A stretch of 64,000 nt of DNA from Muricea muricata (taxonomy: Eukaryota; Cnidaria; Anthozoa; Malacalcyonacea; Plexauridae), in the NCBI GenBank assembly GCA_963855995.1, contig OY979718.1:42467559-42531558 (forward strand), read 5' to 3'. A program made the translations under genes and the position numbers. Position 1 is the stretch's first letter. Each line of letters begins with the position of its first letter. Positions 36,101-48,100 of the stretch are shown piece after piece. The notes under the pieces were generated by a model. That model was not told the DNA's origin and ran no database searches. It was given only the letters and a program-made list of their open reading frames with translations.

Positions 36101-39100
36101 TGTCTCTCTATTCTTGGATATAGAATAGAAGGTGGGGAGATTCGGCCGGATCCAGAGCGCCTACGACCGTTACACGAGTTGCCTGTTCCACACGATGTGA
36201 AGTCTATGAATAGATGCTTGGGATTGTTTTCCTATTATTCTAAATGGATTCCAGCATTCTCCGACAGAGTAAAGCCCCTTTCGGGTTGTAAATTATTTCC
36301 ATTATCACAGGAAGCAGTTGAAGCCTTTGAAAGCCTTAAAATCTTGATCGAGAAGGCGGTGGTGACTGCAATCGATGAAAATGTTCCCTTCGAAGTCGAG
36401 ACTGATGCCTCGGAAGTGGCAATAGCAGCTACTCTTAACCAAAATGGATGACCTGTAGCCTTTTTCTCAAGAACTCTCCAAGGATGTGAGCTGAAACATG
36501 CTGCTGTGGAAAAAGAAGGCAAGCAATAATCGAGGCTATTCGTCACTGCAGACATTTCTTGACGGGCAGATACTTTACCCTTAAAACTGACCAAAAATCC
36601 GTGTCTTACATGTTTGATGCTCAACACAAAGGGAAGATTAAGAATGACAAGATCTTACGTTGGAAACTTGAGCTTGCTTGCTATAGTTTTGATATCGTTT
36701 ATCGACCAACATCCCACCGGACACGCTGTCTCGTGCTACTTGTGCTACTGCATCTGGATCACTTTACAGTATCCACCAATCTCTTTCCCATCCTGAAGTC
36801 ACAAGGTTGTACCATTTCGTTCGTTCAAAGAATCTTCCTTATTCTCTTGAAGAAGTTAAAAGAGTTGTTGGCACTTGTAAGATATGCTGCGAATGTAAGC
36901 CTCAGTACCATCGCCCGAAAAGGTTAATCTCATAAAAGCTACGAAGCCCTTCGAGGGGTTGAATATTGATTTCAAAGGTCCGTTGCCTTCCCAAGATCGT
37001 AATCGGTATTTCCTGCAGGTTGTTGATGAATTCTCAAGATTTCCATTTGTATTCCCGTGTCCTGACATGACAGCATCTACTGTTATAAAGTGCCTTACCA
37101 CGCTCTTCTCGCTGTTTGGTATGCCAGCTTATGTTCACTCAGATCGAGGTTCATCATTTACGAGCGAAGAATTGCGAGTGTTCTTAATCGAAAAATGTGT
37201 TGCTACGAGTCGTACTACGGGCTATAATCCTGAAGGGAATGGTCAAGTGGAACGGTACAATGGCATAATTTGGTTGGCATTCGCTACATGTCTTAAGTCA
37301 AGAAATTTACCAGTGAAAAATTGGCAAGATGTTCTACCAGACGTTCTCCATTCTGTTCGCTCTCGCTTGTGTACGGCCACTAATGAGACACCTCATGAAC
37401 GTTTCTTTAGTTTTCCAAGGCGATCCTCTGTTGGAAGTTCTGTACCTTCATGGCTTCTTAAACGTGGTCCTGTTCTTATCAAGCGTCAAGTTCGATCAAG
37501 TAAGACCGATGCCTTGGTCGACGAAGTAGAACTATTGCAAGCCAATCCTCATTTTGCGTATGTGCGTTTTCCAGATGGTCGGGAAACTACAGTATCTACA
37601 AAGCAACTCGCGCCTCCAGGACAAGAACAAGTCTTTCAGCAAAGTTTAGAGTCTAATGAAGCTGTAAACCCTGCACCGACTCCTGGCGTGACACTTGAAC
37701 ATCCGGAAACTACTGCTGTTGAATTGCGATCTTTGGATATCTCAAATGAAAGAGAGCTGGATACGAATTCCCCGCTTGAATCGCCTGCGACTGAGAGTAC
37801 AAGAATGAACCAAAGCCCTGTAAACTTGCCATCTTTAAGACGGTCAAAGCGTGTACGTCATCCTATAGACTGACTGAATGTTTAAATGACGAATTTGCGA
37901 ATTGTAGAACTATTATTTGTTATTAAATGTATTATTAGTGCATGTATAAATTAAGGACGGTGATTTAAGACGTGGATGATGATTTAAGAGAAGGATGTTA
38001 AGAATTGAGGACGGGGAGAATGTAATGAATGTTAATTAATGTAAATTTAATGATTGAGCCTAAGTATAATGCTCAGCAGCTGTACACATAAAGTTACTTC
38101 GCCGCCATGTTGTTGTTTCAGAAACAGCATGAATTTTATGTTGATTAAAGCCGATTTTGAAGGCATTTCTTTTCTGTTTATATAACATTTGGTAAATTGA
38201 ATGTATGCAGTTTGATTTGTTTTGCTGGCTAGACACAGCAGCCATATGCAATTGGGACCAAAAAACATGCGATTAATGAGCAATTCTTTAATCGAACCCA
38301 AAATGATGCGATTTGGGGATTAATCGCACTATTTTCGACCAATCAGAATGCTGGAAATACCATTGATTTCAAATGAATGTAATAAGATGTGAAATCTAAG
38401 TATTTATCAGTATGCGTCTTTTTACGGAAAACGTCAACCCTAATTGGGCCGTTCTGTCCAGTTGTTACCGTGTCCAAAAATGATAGCTTACGATTTTCTT
38501 CCATCTCAAAGCTGAATTGGATCTGTTCGTTAATGGAATTTAAGTGTTTGTGAAACTCCTCCACGTATTCACGTTTTAAGCTAGCGTGACCATGATCAAC
38601 AAACCTAAAACCACTGAGCTATACTTAATATATCTGGAGATGGCGTTCTCGAATAAGCACCGAAGCCAAAAACATGGCGGACCAAGCGACGTATTCTCAA
38701 ACACTGAGCTCTATCTAATATATCTGGAGATCGGGCTCTAGTATATTTCCTATCAAGAAAGTGTCCGCAAAAACATGGCGATTTGTGACGCGTTTTACGT
38801 CACAATCTTCCTATTTTCATGGCGAACACCACTGGCCTAATAGTACTAACGTGGAAAAACCGATCTTCAATCCCCCCGTTTACTTTGTTATCTTCTCAGA
38901 AAGTAGAAATATAAATTTTCACTGTATTGAAAGTATCTACTTGTTTTTTAAAAAAATGCCATCTTTTCGTTCAGTTCCTGGGTATAGGAATAGTGGAGGA
39001 AACGACGTATCATCGCATAGGTAAGGAGTTGTTTGATCTTGTTTTTGTTAACCATTTTTGCCTGCATCAATTGTATCCTTTCTTATGGACGTCCGACTTC

Positions 39101-42100
39101 GACTTCCATGCAGATTGCAGACCATGCTGATACGTGCTGTGAACAAGCAAATTGCTTTATGGGCATAGAGCTGAATACACAGTTAATTGGTCCCAACATT
39201 TTAAACGAAAACATGCCTGAATTCAAAATTGTCAGGTCATGATTTATTAAAGGATTACTGAATGGTTTTCCGTGCAGGATAGCGTGATCCATGCACGCGA
39301 GATGTTGCGAGATTTTCGAAAAGCGTAAAAATTCACGAGGCGCAGGCGAGTGTATTTTTGCGCTTTCCGAAAATCGAGCAACATCCCAAGTGCATGGATC
39401 ACGCTAGCCTGCAGGGAAAACCATTTAGTAACTGTTTTATAAAATAACTACAATAAAACAACAGTTAACACTTTTTAAACCATTGATGAAGTACGCAATT
39501 CTCCCAAGAATCGTCAACTTTAGCTTTGTCGGCATTCGACCGTACGCTACAATTCACACAATTTTAAAACTTTTCGCATAACTTTTTTGTTTTGAGTTCT
39601 TTTGCTCTAAAACATGGTGAAAATATAGTATTTTAACAGAGACATAGACTGGTACTAAGCCGAAGAGCAGATGTTGTTGAAAACCGATGTTATTAACGGC
39701 CAAAAATGACAGATATGCTAGTTTCATTTTGTAATTTTGTATTTTTTCGTAAACAAAAAACTAAAAACTTATCGGCATTTGAAGCGCAGTATGTGTGTAA
39801 GAAAGCATAGCAGGGAAATAAAATTTAGTCCTTTATGGGCACTATTGTATACTGATTCGAACGGTTGCACTTTTATCGCTACAGCATAAACTGAAACAAA
39901 AATATGCGAGTGCCAAAAATCGTATTTCAGTTAAATTTATAACAGAAACAAAACAAAAATACAAGTAAGCAAGACATTATAGAAGTTTGACAACATAAAA
40001 GATTATAGTTTGTACTGTACCTTGTGCTTTAGTATTTGACTTTATCTTTATTCTCCGCTAATTTCAGAAGTTGAAATGGTTTTTTGTCCGTGCAGGATTG
40101 TCTCATCCTGCACGGGTATTGACCAATCAGATTGCGTGTTTTACTGTAGTTATATAATGTTGTATACTGTATGCAGCCATCCGTTTGCTTACAACTTCTT
40201 TGTGCAAGAAGTACTTTCAGCCATAGTTTAATTTTTTTTTAAATAGATTACAAAAAATTTTTAAGATGTGAAGAGATTCCCTGGACTGCACAGCCTATGG
40301 GTTGAGAACATAAGCAAGATGATGCCAGTAAAGTTTTTTCCTACAAAAAGTAGTTGTGTACGTTCAAAGCATCTTAGTGTAGATATGTTTGAGAATTGAA
40401 GGCCAATTACAGCAAGAGAGTAGCATTGAAGCCATATGCTTTGCCAACCATCTATAATGAATGATCTGGTCAGGTCAGTTGTGTGATTTATAGAGTTTTA
40501 ATTAATATTTGACTCTTTTTAATTATATATATCGGGGTATCAAGAGTATGGAATTTAAAATATTATAGCATTGCAATCGTACTATTTTTTAAAATATTGT
40601 CTAAAATGACTGTTTAATGTGCATAAATAGGCTGGATAAATGTCTTTTCCAACAGTCTTGCTGCAATACTGTATTCTATTAGTGTCCGTAGATTATCGAT
40701 AACTATAAATGCATGTACAAAAGCAGACTACATATAGGTATACTTAGGTATATCAATCTACGTCTGAAGATCATGCTCCCAACTGAATTATCCACTGCAG
40801 GTATTGATCAAAACTGCTACATAACATCACATATCATCAGGCCGTAGTTTCCATTTTACATGTCATGTCAGCTAAAATGGTCTTTACAAGCAAATAGATG
40901 CTGAGGTTATACCTAACTATAACAAAATACCTTCTATTTTTAAAGGTAGTAGGTTAAGATAAATAATTAATATGATATTTGATGTAGCTCAACAAATAAA
41001 AAACAGTGGAAAAGGTAATTGGGTTATACAGTACAAAAATACATCTGAAATGTTTTGAAAGCTTAAAACAATACTTGCTACCCTTTTTTAGGAAGATGCT
41101 ACAAGTTTAGCCTGTGTGCAGTCTCTTGACAAGCAGAAGTAACAACTAATAACATCAAGGGTGTATGCATATTATTAACCTATACTATTTACTAAGAATA
41201 GAGAAACCAGGTAGAGTGCAGGAATTAGTTTTAAAGAAAGCAGTATAAGTACAACAAAAGTGATTTGAAAAATAGTAGATTAATTAGACTGTACACTAAT
41301 GTTAATTTAAGTACTGTACAAATTTGTACATATAGACTACTGTATCAGTTATTCATATGTAACTTATTATATGTTTCTTTAGAATTGTAGCATGTAGCTC
41401 TGGGTGTGCCAGAAGGGAGGGGCATGAAAATCAAGTTCCCAAGATAAAGAAAAAAAGGCAAAAAAGATAAATTGTTCTATCAATATGACAAAATAGAATT
41501 TTCAAAATAGATTAAATGTGGAAATGTTGTGTGTTAATTTGTTATTAAAGGCAAAATAAAAATAATCTTTATTTGAGGTTTCTTATCCATAAAAAAATCA
41601 ACCACCAATAGTTTAATCAAGCAGTCAGAATGTTTTCTAAGATGAATAAATAACCATCAAATTGTATCCCAGGTATATGCCATGTGACCAGGCTATTGAA
41701 TTTTTTGCAGCCTGTTTAGTTTCTGGTAAGCAGTGAACAATACAAGCTTTTTAACCAGACAAAAAACCTATGAACATACCTACATTATGTACCATGATTT
41801 ATAGTAAATTGTTTTGATAGTTCCAACCCAATAATTTAGCTATGAAACCTGAAATGAAAGACCTTTTTTATTAGGCCATTTATTATGAAATGATGGAAAG
41901 TATTTTTAAATTTTGATTTTTCTAAATAAATGTTATTAAAGTTCATTTTATTTATTTACATTGTTGTACTCCCAATGAAATGACTACATTATCTTTATGA
42001 TTATTATAATGGTATATTTTTTAATGGGTTGTCTTGGGGCAGGTACACTGTTCATTTGAATGTTCATATCATTTGACCTGCCATATACATGTAAATATAG

Positions 42101-45100
42101 CTGCTGGAAAATTGTATGTTTTAGTTAGTTCAGCTATATACAGTAACTATAAATACTACAATTATTATAGTCTTTCCTGATGTGGCTTTCTGTCATGGAC
42201 AAGGCCAGAAGAGTTGAGTCCTAAAAATAAAAAAAAAAGTTGTAAGCTATTAAAGAGAGGTTACAGTTCGTAATGTAAACAAACGCTTTGTTTATATTTT
42301 GAAATTCTATATTCGTAAAATATGACTTACTAAATGAATATCTGACACTTTTCTGGTTTGCTATGCTTATACATGAATGTAAACCAGAGTTTCAATTCAA
42401 AAAGAGTTCGAAAAATGTGAAATTTGGACAATGTTTATATTTGGTGGCCCACCTTTGTTATGAGCAGAACCGACGCGCAGAACGGACTGTAACCCCTCTT
42501 AAACATTTTGTTGCAATATGATAAGAAAAGTTCCTTTATTGCTGTATGTTTATTCCACTTCATTTAATTGTAGGTAGGTCAAATTCTCTCGCTCAACTCT
42601 TAATATATAATACATGTACTGCAAATTTTAAATACATATTTAGTCAAATGACTCTGAATGAAATTATAAAAAACAAGGATTAACTATTTAACGTCTGGTT
42701 TGATAAAATTAAGCAACTTTGCAATTCTATGCAACCTTGGATAAAATAGTTTATAAACACGTGCATTTATTCATTTTAGTAAAATACTTAATTCAGTATT
42801 TATACAAGTTAACTGGAGTAGTGGCTCACCTGTTCAATGCCCTCACTCCGAAACGATGTATCATTGATAGTACGAATAGACGGAATAGTCTTTCGAAGAG
42901 TTCCACGAGAGTCTTTTAAAGTTTATCGTACGTGTGTTTCCTGACATGACAACTGTGTCTCACAGGTTCAGTTACTTTAATGCAACAATGTGTTATATGT
43001 ACGTACGTATATACGTTGTTCCAACTTCTTTTATTTCATCCAAATACAGAAGAACAGAATAAACTGTATAAAGGTCTTTCAAATTTCAGGGGGGTGTGAA
43101 TATTTGCGCCCACGTTCTCTTCAGCTGAGGTCAGTGGAAGCTACCGTTAAATTAGGAAGATTGTGACGTCAAAATGACGTCAAATCCGCCATGTTTTTGC
43201 GGACACTCTGAGGTCGAGAGCAGGTCGAGAGCCCGATCTCCAGATATATTAATAGAGCTCAGTGTTCTCATACAGTTTTCACCATAGATATAGTAGACCT
43301 AGATTGCTGACGTATACCTAGCGCGCGTGACGCCCAATAGAAGAATCCAAGATGGCGTCGCAACCGGGCAAAAACATTAGGAATTGTATTACAAAAAACA
43401 GGTTTTTGAGCTATTTTGATGGTTTAACTGCTGCGAATCACCTTCAACTGGACTTTTTTGAAAATAGATCACTATTGCGGAGGTTTTGAGCGCAAAATGA
43501 GAAGAGTGGGCTGGATTCTTACAAAATTATCGTTCGATAAAGATTTCAAGGAGTGGACGTTTTGACCGGTTTCGTTAGTTTGCGTGGATTATTGGACTTT
43601 TAACACTTCGAATCACGACTGATCGCATATATTTAGAAAACGATGTTTATCATATATCAAATATCGTTCGTTAAAGACTTCTGGAGTAGACAACTGGTTG
43701 TTTAGTATGTTCTTGTAGTAAATTTAACTTTTTTGCAAATTACTACTTCTAGTGATTTTGATTTTGAGTGTTATTTTGATTTTTGCTTAGTATTAAATGT
43801 GAAATTGAACATCTGCGTAAAGTCCTTCAGTACTGGTACACTACAAGTTTTGCAGGAGGCAGCATGATTGACTTTAAGTTGGGATAAGGTAATAATGGAC
43901 ATGCAGGGTTCTGCTTTGGGCTTGCAGAGATGTCATATTTATTACAAATGAAAATTGATATCTATAGGCAGAAGTCAATGTTACTTAATTATCTCTGTAG
44001 CAAGTTATATTGCTTAATTATCTCTGTAGCAAGTAATATTGCTTAATTATCTCTATAGCAATCCTAAAGAATATCTGATTTTATAATAATGTTTTGCAAA
44101 AACTGTGTTTACATTCCCACACATTTACAAGCATTTATAAATGTCTTGTTAACAAGCTTACAGAAGCTTTAAAAAATTACAGCATTTCACAACTTGTTTT
44201 CATCTTTGCAACACATTTGTCACAGGCACAGCTTGTTGACAAATGGTGAGATTTTCATGTGCAGATTTCAATATTGTAATTGATTTTGAGCAAAATCAGA
44301 AGCACATTGGCAACCAGCAATATGTATTTTGAACTTTATTAAGCTGTACATCTATAATTTATAATACCAGACACTTTCTGAGTTTTGATGACACAAACCC
44401 TGGTCATTTAACATTTTAATAGATCTTTGCTTCAAGTATATTAAATGTTAATTTGATTCATGCATGTTATCAAGCCCCATGCATGTTCACATACACTTTA
44501 ATAATATCATGAGTCTCTAAAACTATGCTTAGCTTCTCAGATTTACACAAATTATATGTTATTGATATCAATAATCATAAATCAATAGAAACCAATTGGA
44601 AACATGGGTTTCTTTCATACTTATTTAAATCATTTGTTTTTACATTTGTGCTACTTTGTCAGCAGATTCTATACAAACAATCATTTCCCATAAACTCATA
44701 AAAACCATAATGAACAAACAAACAAAATTCTACCTTCCAGGTGGAGGTGAATGTGCAGTCATAATAGCCGGCGTATAGCTGCTGATACTGAGGAAATTAA
44801 CCCACGATATTTTTTCATAAAATTCGGCAAACGCTTTCCTTTTCACAATTAAAACATAGATAATAAACATCGTTTCCTAAATACACGCGATCGATCGTGA
44901 TTCGAAGTGTTAAAAGTGCAATAATCCACGCAAACTAACGGAACCGGTCAAAACGTCCACTCCTTGGAATCTTCAGCGAACGATAATTTTGTAAGAATCT
45001 AGCCCACTCGTCTCATTTCAGGTTCAAAACCTCCGCAATAGTGACTTATTTTCAAAAAAGTCCAGTTGAACGTGATTCGCAGCAGTTAAACGATCAAAAA

Positions 45101-48100
45101 AGCCCAAAAACCTGTTTTTCGTAATACTATTCCTAGTTTTTTTGCCCGGTTGCGACGCCATCTTGGACTCTTCTATTGGGGGTCACGCGCGCTAGGTATA
45201 CGTCAGCAATCTAGGTCTACTATATCTATGGTTTTCACTGACCACAGCTAAAGGTGAGTCCGCGTCAAAATACGCACCCCCCCCCGATTCTTTCAAATGA
45301 AATCAGGAAATATTTTTAAAATAGTGAAGTTTATTGTTCAGTATCCCAGGGTGGAACCGCGTGTACATTACGCCAAGATGCAAACTCCTTGGCGACGGCT
45401 TATTACTACTAGCTCGTTCAAATTCGAACGATGGATATTGCGAAGCATATCTCTGGTTTAATATAAGCTATTTACACAAGAAAAACGCCACTTTAAATGG
45501 CAATAAAATTTCTTTCAATCTAGCCTATTATTTGTAAGTTTACTATGCATAAAGTGATTATCTTCCCTTCAAAAGCAGCAAACTTCACAGTTTTAAAGTT
45601 AATTAGTAAGCAACTAGCTTGTAGCTTACAATATTATCGTGACCAAATACCTATCTGTCTATCTATACGGCGATATCATCGCCAGGAAAACACATACATT
45701 TCGGAAAATACCACAACATCGCCGCCGTTTTCTCTACATTTTAAGCGAAGTTTAATGCGAAAGTACTAAAAAGTCAAAGAATACAGAGAAATCTAATGTA
45801 TAGAGGGTGTATAAAACAGGTAATCGAACTTTGGAGTGGCCTAGCACACTCAATATTTATTGTATGGAAGTTAATAATTCTTTAACAATTGGAAACAACA
45901 GGCGTTTAGCTTTTGAATGCCACCGTTTTGGTAATATTTGAAGAAAAATTGAGCAAATAGGAATCAAATAAAAATTGTCGGTCGAAATCCACAGTTCGGA
46001 ATCCGTTCAAATTTACTCCCATTTTGGGATTAAAATTGACAAATTTTAGCTTAGGTTGTAAAATTTATGAATCTCATTAGCCAAGTTAATTGTTTCTCGT
46101 GACAGATAAGTGATTAATGGCATTTTCTTTTCTTATTTGCTGTCTTGTAATGTAGTGCGCAGAGGTGAAAATATGCAACTTCGAACGGCTATTTTAATTT
46201 GATTCGTATTTGCTCAATCTTTCACCAAATTTCACAAAAACGGTGATATTCGAAAGCCAAAAGCCTGGTCTTCGACTATGAAAGAATTATTTGTGTGCAT
46301 TGAATATTTAAAGCGCTTGAGCACTTTAAAGTTCGATTACTTTTTTTATACACCATGTAGTGCGTTCACTTTGTTTGCGTTCGAAATATTAATTTATACA
46401 AATTATTTTTCCTCGAAATTCCTTGCCATCCTGCTTTGTATATTCCTTAAAATACCACTGAATGAATCGCTATTATTTTCTTACCATATCTGCTGCTTTT
46501 GAGCGAAAAGTAATAAATCTTGAAGACGCTACAGCGAACTACAGCGAATTGTTCGCCGTAGTGTAAATGTCCCATTCTGAATTTAGATCATTGTAAAACT
46601 TTAAATACATGCGGAGAATATTGTATTCAACTGTAGTACTCTTTTAATACTCGTTTTCCTCTTTTACATTTTAAAACACAAAGCCAACGCAAAGGAGTTA
46701 ACTCTTATTAACTTTCTGAACACTTTGTTGAGAACAGGACACAGCACTCAAGTCAAATGTTAAATTTATAATTATAGTTTAAGCCTCAAAACAGGAGGGA
46801 TTGAAAACTTTAAAATCGCGGTCACTCGCTGTGGTCAGTGGTAAATCATCAGAGAATAAGTAGACTGTGATGTCAAATGACGCGTTTTACGTCACGCGGC
46901 CGCCATGTTTTTGGCTTCACTTTTTGACTGACGAAAGTATAGGAGCGCAATCTCCAGATATATAAATAGAGCTCAGTGGTTTAAACCACCAACGCGGTGG
47001 GTTAGGGGCCGTTGCTAAGGCAACCTTCTCAACATGTTCTAAATTAAACAAGATTAGCTAATGTAGCACTAATTGGCGATGCCATTGCACAACCGGATAT
47101 TTGTTTATAACAATCATTCTTATACGGTGAAGTAACTGTTTTTCAGCACAAACTTTAAAAGTCTTAAAATATTAAAAATTGAGATATTAGTTCTGGTTGA
47201 TAATTGCCGATTTCTTTCAAGTTTGTCTTTAGCTATGTTTAAAGCCAGACCAACAGGAATAGACGTAAATAAAGATATAACGTCAAATGAGACCATTACT
47301 TCATCTACTGCAATGGTCAGATCCTTAATGCGTTCACTGGAATCAGCGCTATTACGTACAGTATATTTCTTTTTAACCAATGGCGATAGAATAACTACAT
47401 TAGCACTTAAATGCTTACTGTAAAGAAAACACTAAATACTGGAAAGAATTTAAAATTACGGAGCCACGGAGATACGGTTATTGTAAAACTCGGTTTACGT
47501 CATTTTAACTTATATTTTCGAAATATCTATCTTACGGAGAGGGGCCTTTTGGGGCTTTGAAGATTATACATTGATCTGGTTATACACGAAAAATTAAAAA
47601 ACTCAAACTACAGGAATTCGAGATTTTTTACTTTGAAAATTGTAAACAGAAACAAAATTAGGTTGTAACGCACTTAGGTTGTAACGGAGGTTGTTACGCA
47701 CTTAGGTTGTAACGCACTTAGGTTGTAACGGAGGTTGTAACGCAATTAGGTTGTAACGCACTTAGGTTGTAAATTAGGTTGTAACGCACATTAGGTTATG
47801 AATAATGTTCGTGGTGCGTTTCAATTAGGTTGAAACGCACCACGAACATTAGTCATAAAATAAAGCAGGAATCAACGCTTACCTTACTAAATATTTCAGA
47901 AATCGAAAGTCTAATTATTACCTTTCCAGAATCCGTGTAAATGAACCATCAAATTTTAACAAAGATACTCAAAATTCGAGGGGGTTTTCGTGTGCTATGT
48001 AAATTTTTCTGTAAAAAAACACTTGCAAAAACAATGCCAAAATAACGCGATGCCATTAGTCGAGAAAGTCATGTGACACCTATCCAGCCTCCTCTGATAC

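Larger units (their letters stand above)
29793..38187 (+). mobile_element. Ty3/gypsy LTR retrotransposon with matching LTRs, probable self-priming, interrupted by a LINE
   Basis: The 167-bp LTRs (29793-29959 and 38021-38187) start TGTAATGAATG and end TATATAACA. By eye they are identical. The 5-bp target duplication is TTTGG on both sides. The internal part has a PBS-like site, gag with two CCHC knuckles, protease, RT, RNase H and integrase, and a purine tract before the right LTR. An L2-like LINE sits in gag (about 30242-34563). Stops, for example TGA at 36449, and frameshifts break pol. Confidence 0.93.
38700..43266. mobile_element. Inner 4.6-kb copy of the same DNA-element family
   Basis: TIRs of about 110 bp: AACACTGAGCTCTAT...ATATATCTGGAGATCGGGCT and GTGTCCGCAAAAACATGGCG, then GACGTCACAATCTTCC-like text, present inverted at both ends. 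CTCA flanks both sides (38696-38699, 43267-43270). The inside is AT-rich and non-coding except for a THAP-like exon remnant near the left end. Confidence 0.83.
38610..46981. mobile_element. 8.4-kb nest: non-autonomous DNA element (AACCACTGAGCT termini) split by two others
   Basis: The left end ACCACTGAGCTATACTTAAT and the right end (inverse) AACCACTGAGCTCTATTTAT share about 90 bp, including CCAAAAACATGGCGG. The target duplication is TAA or TAAA inside the PLE RT. Without the inner elements (38700-43266, 43283-45230) and their duplications the outer element is about 1.85 kb. Both its ends then reach a matching subterminal TTCTC...CACTGACCACAGC, which confirms the order of nesting. No transposase ORF. 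Confidence 0.85.

Noticed and set aside
46925..46945. GACTGACGAAAGTATAGG in the DNA-element end, resembling a hammerhead core
   Set aside because: No stem II and no second GAAA core follow. It is part of the terminal inverted repeat.
47640..47850. Possible CRISPR-like array
   Set aside because: Repeats are head to tail without spacers, in an animal genome. It is a minisatellite.
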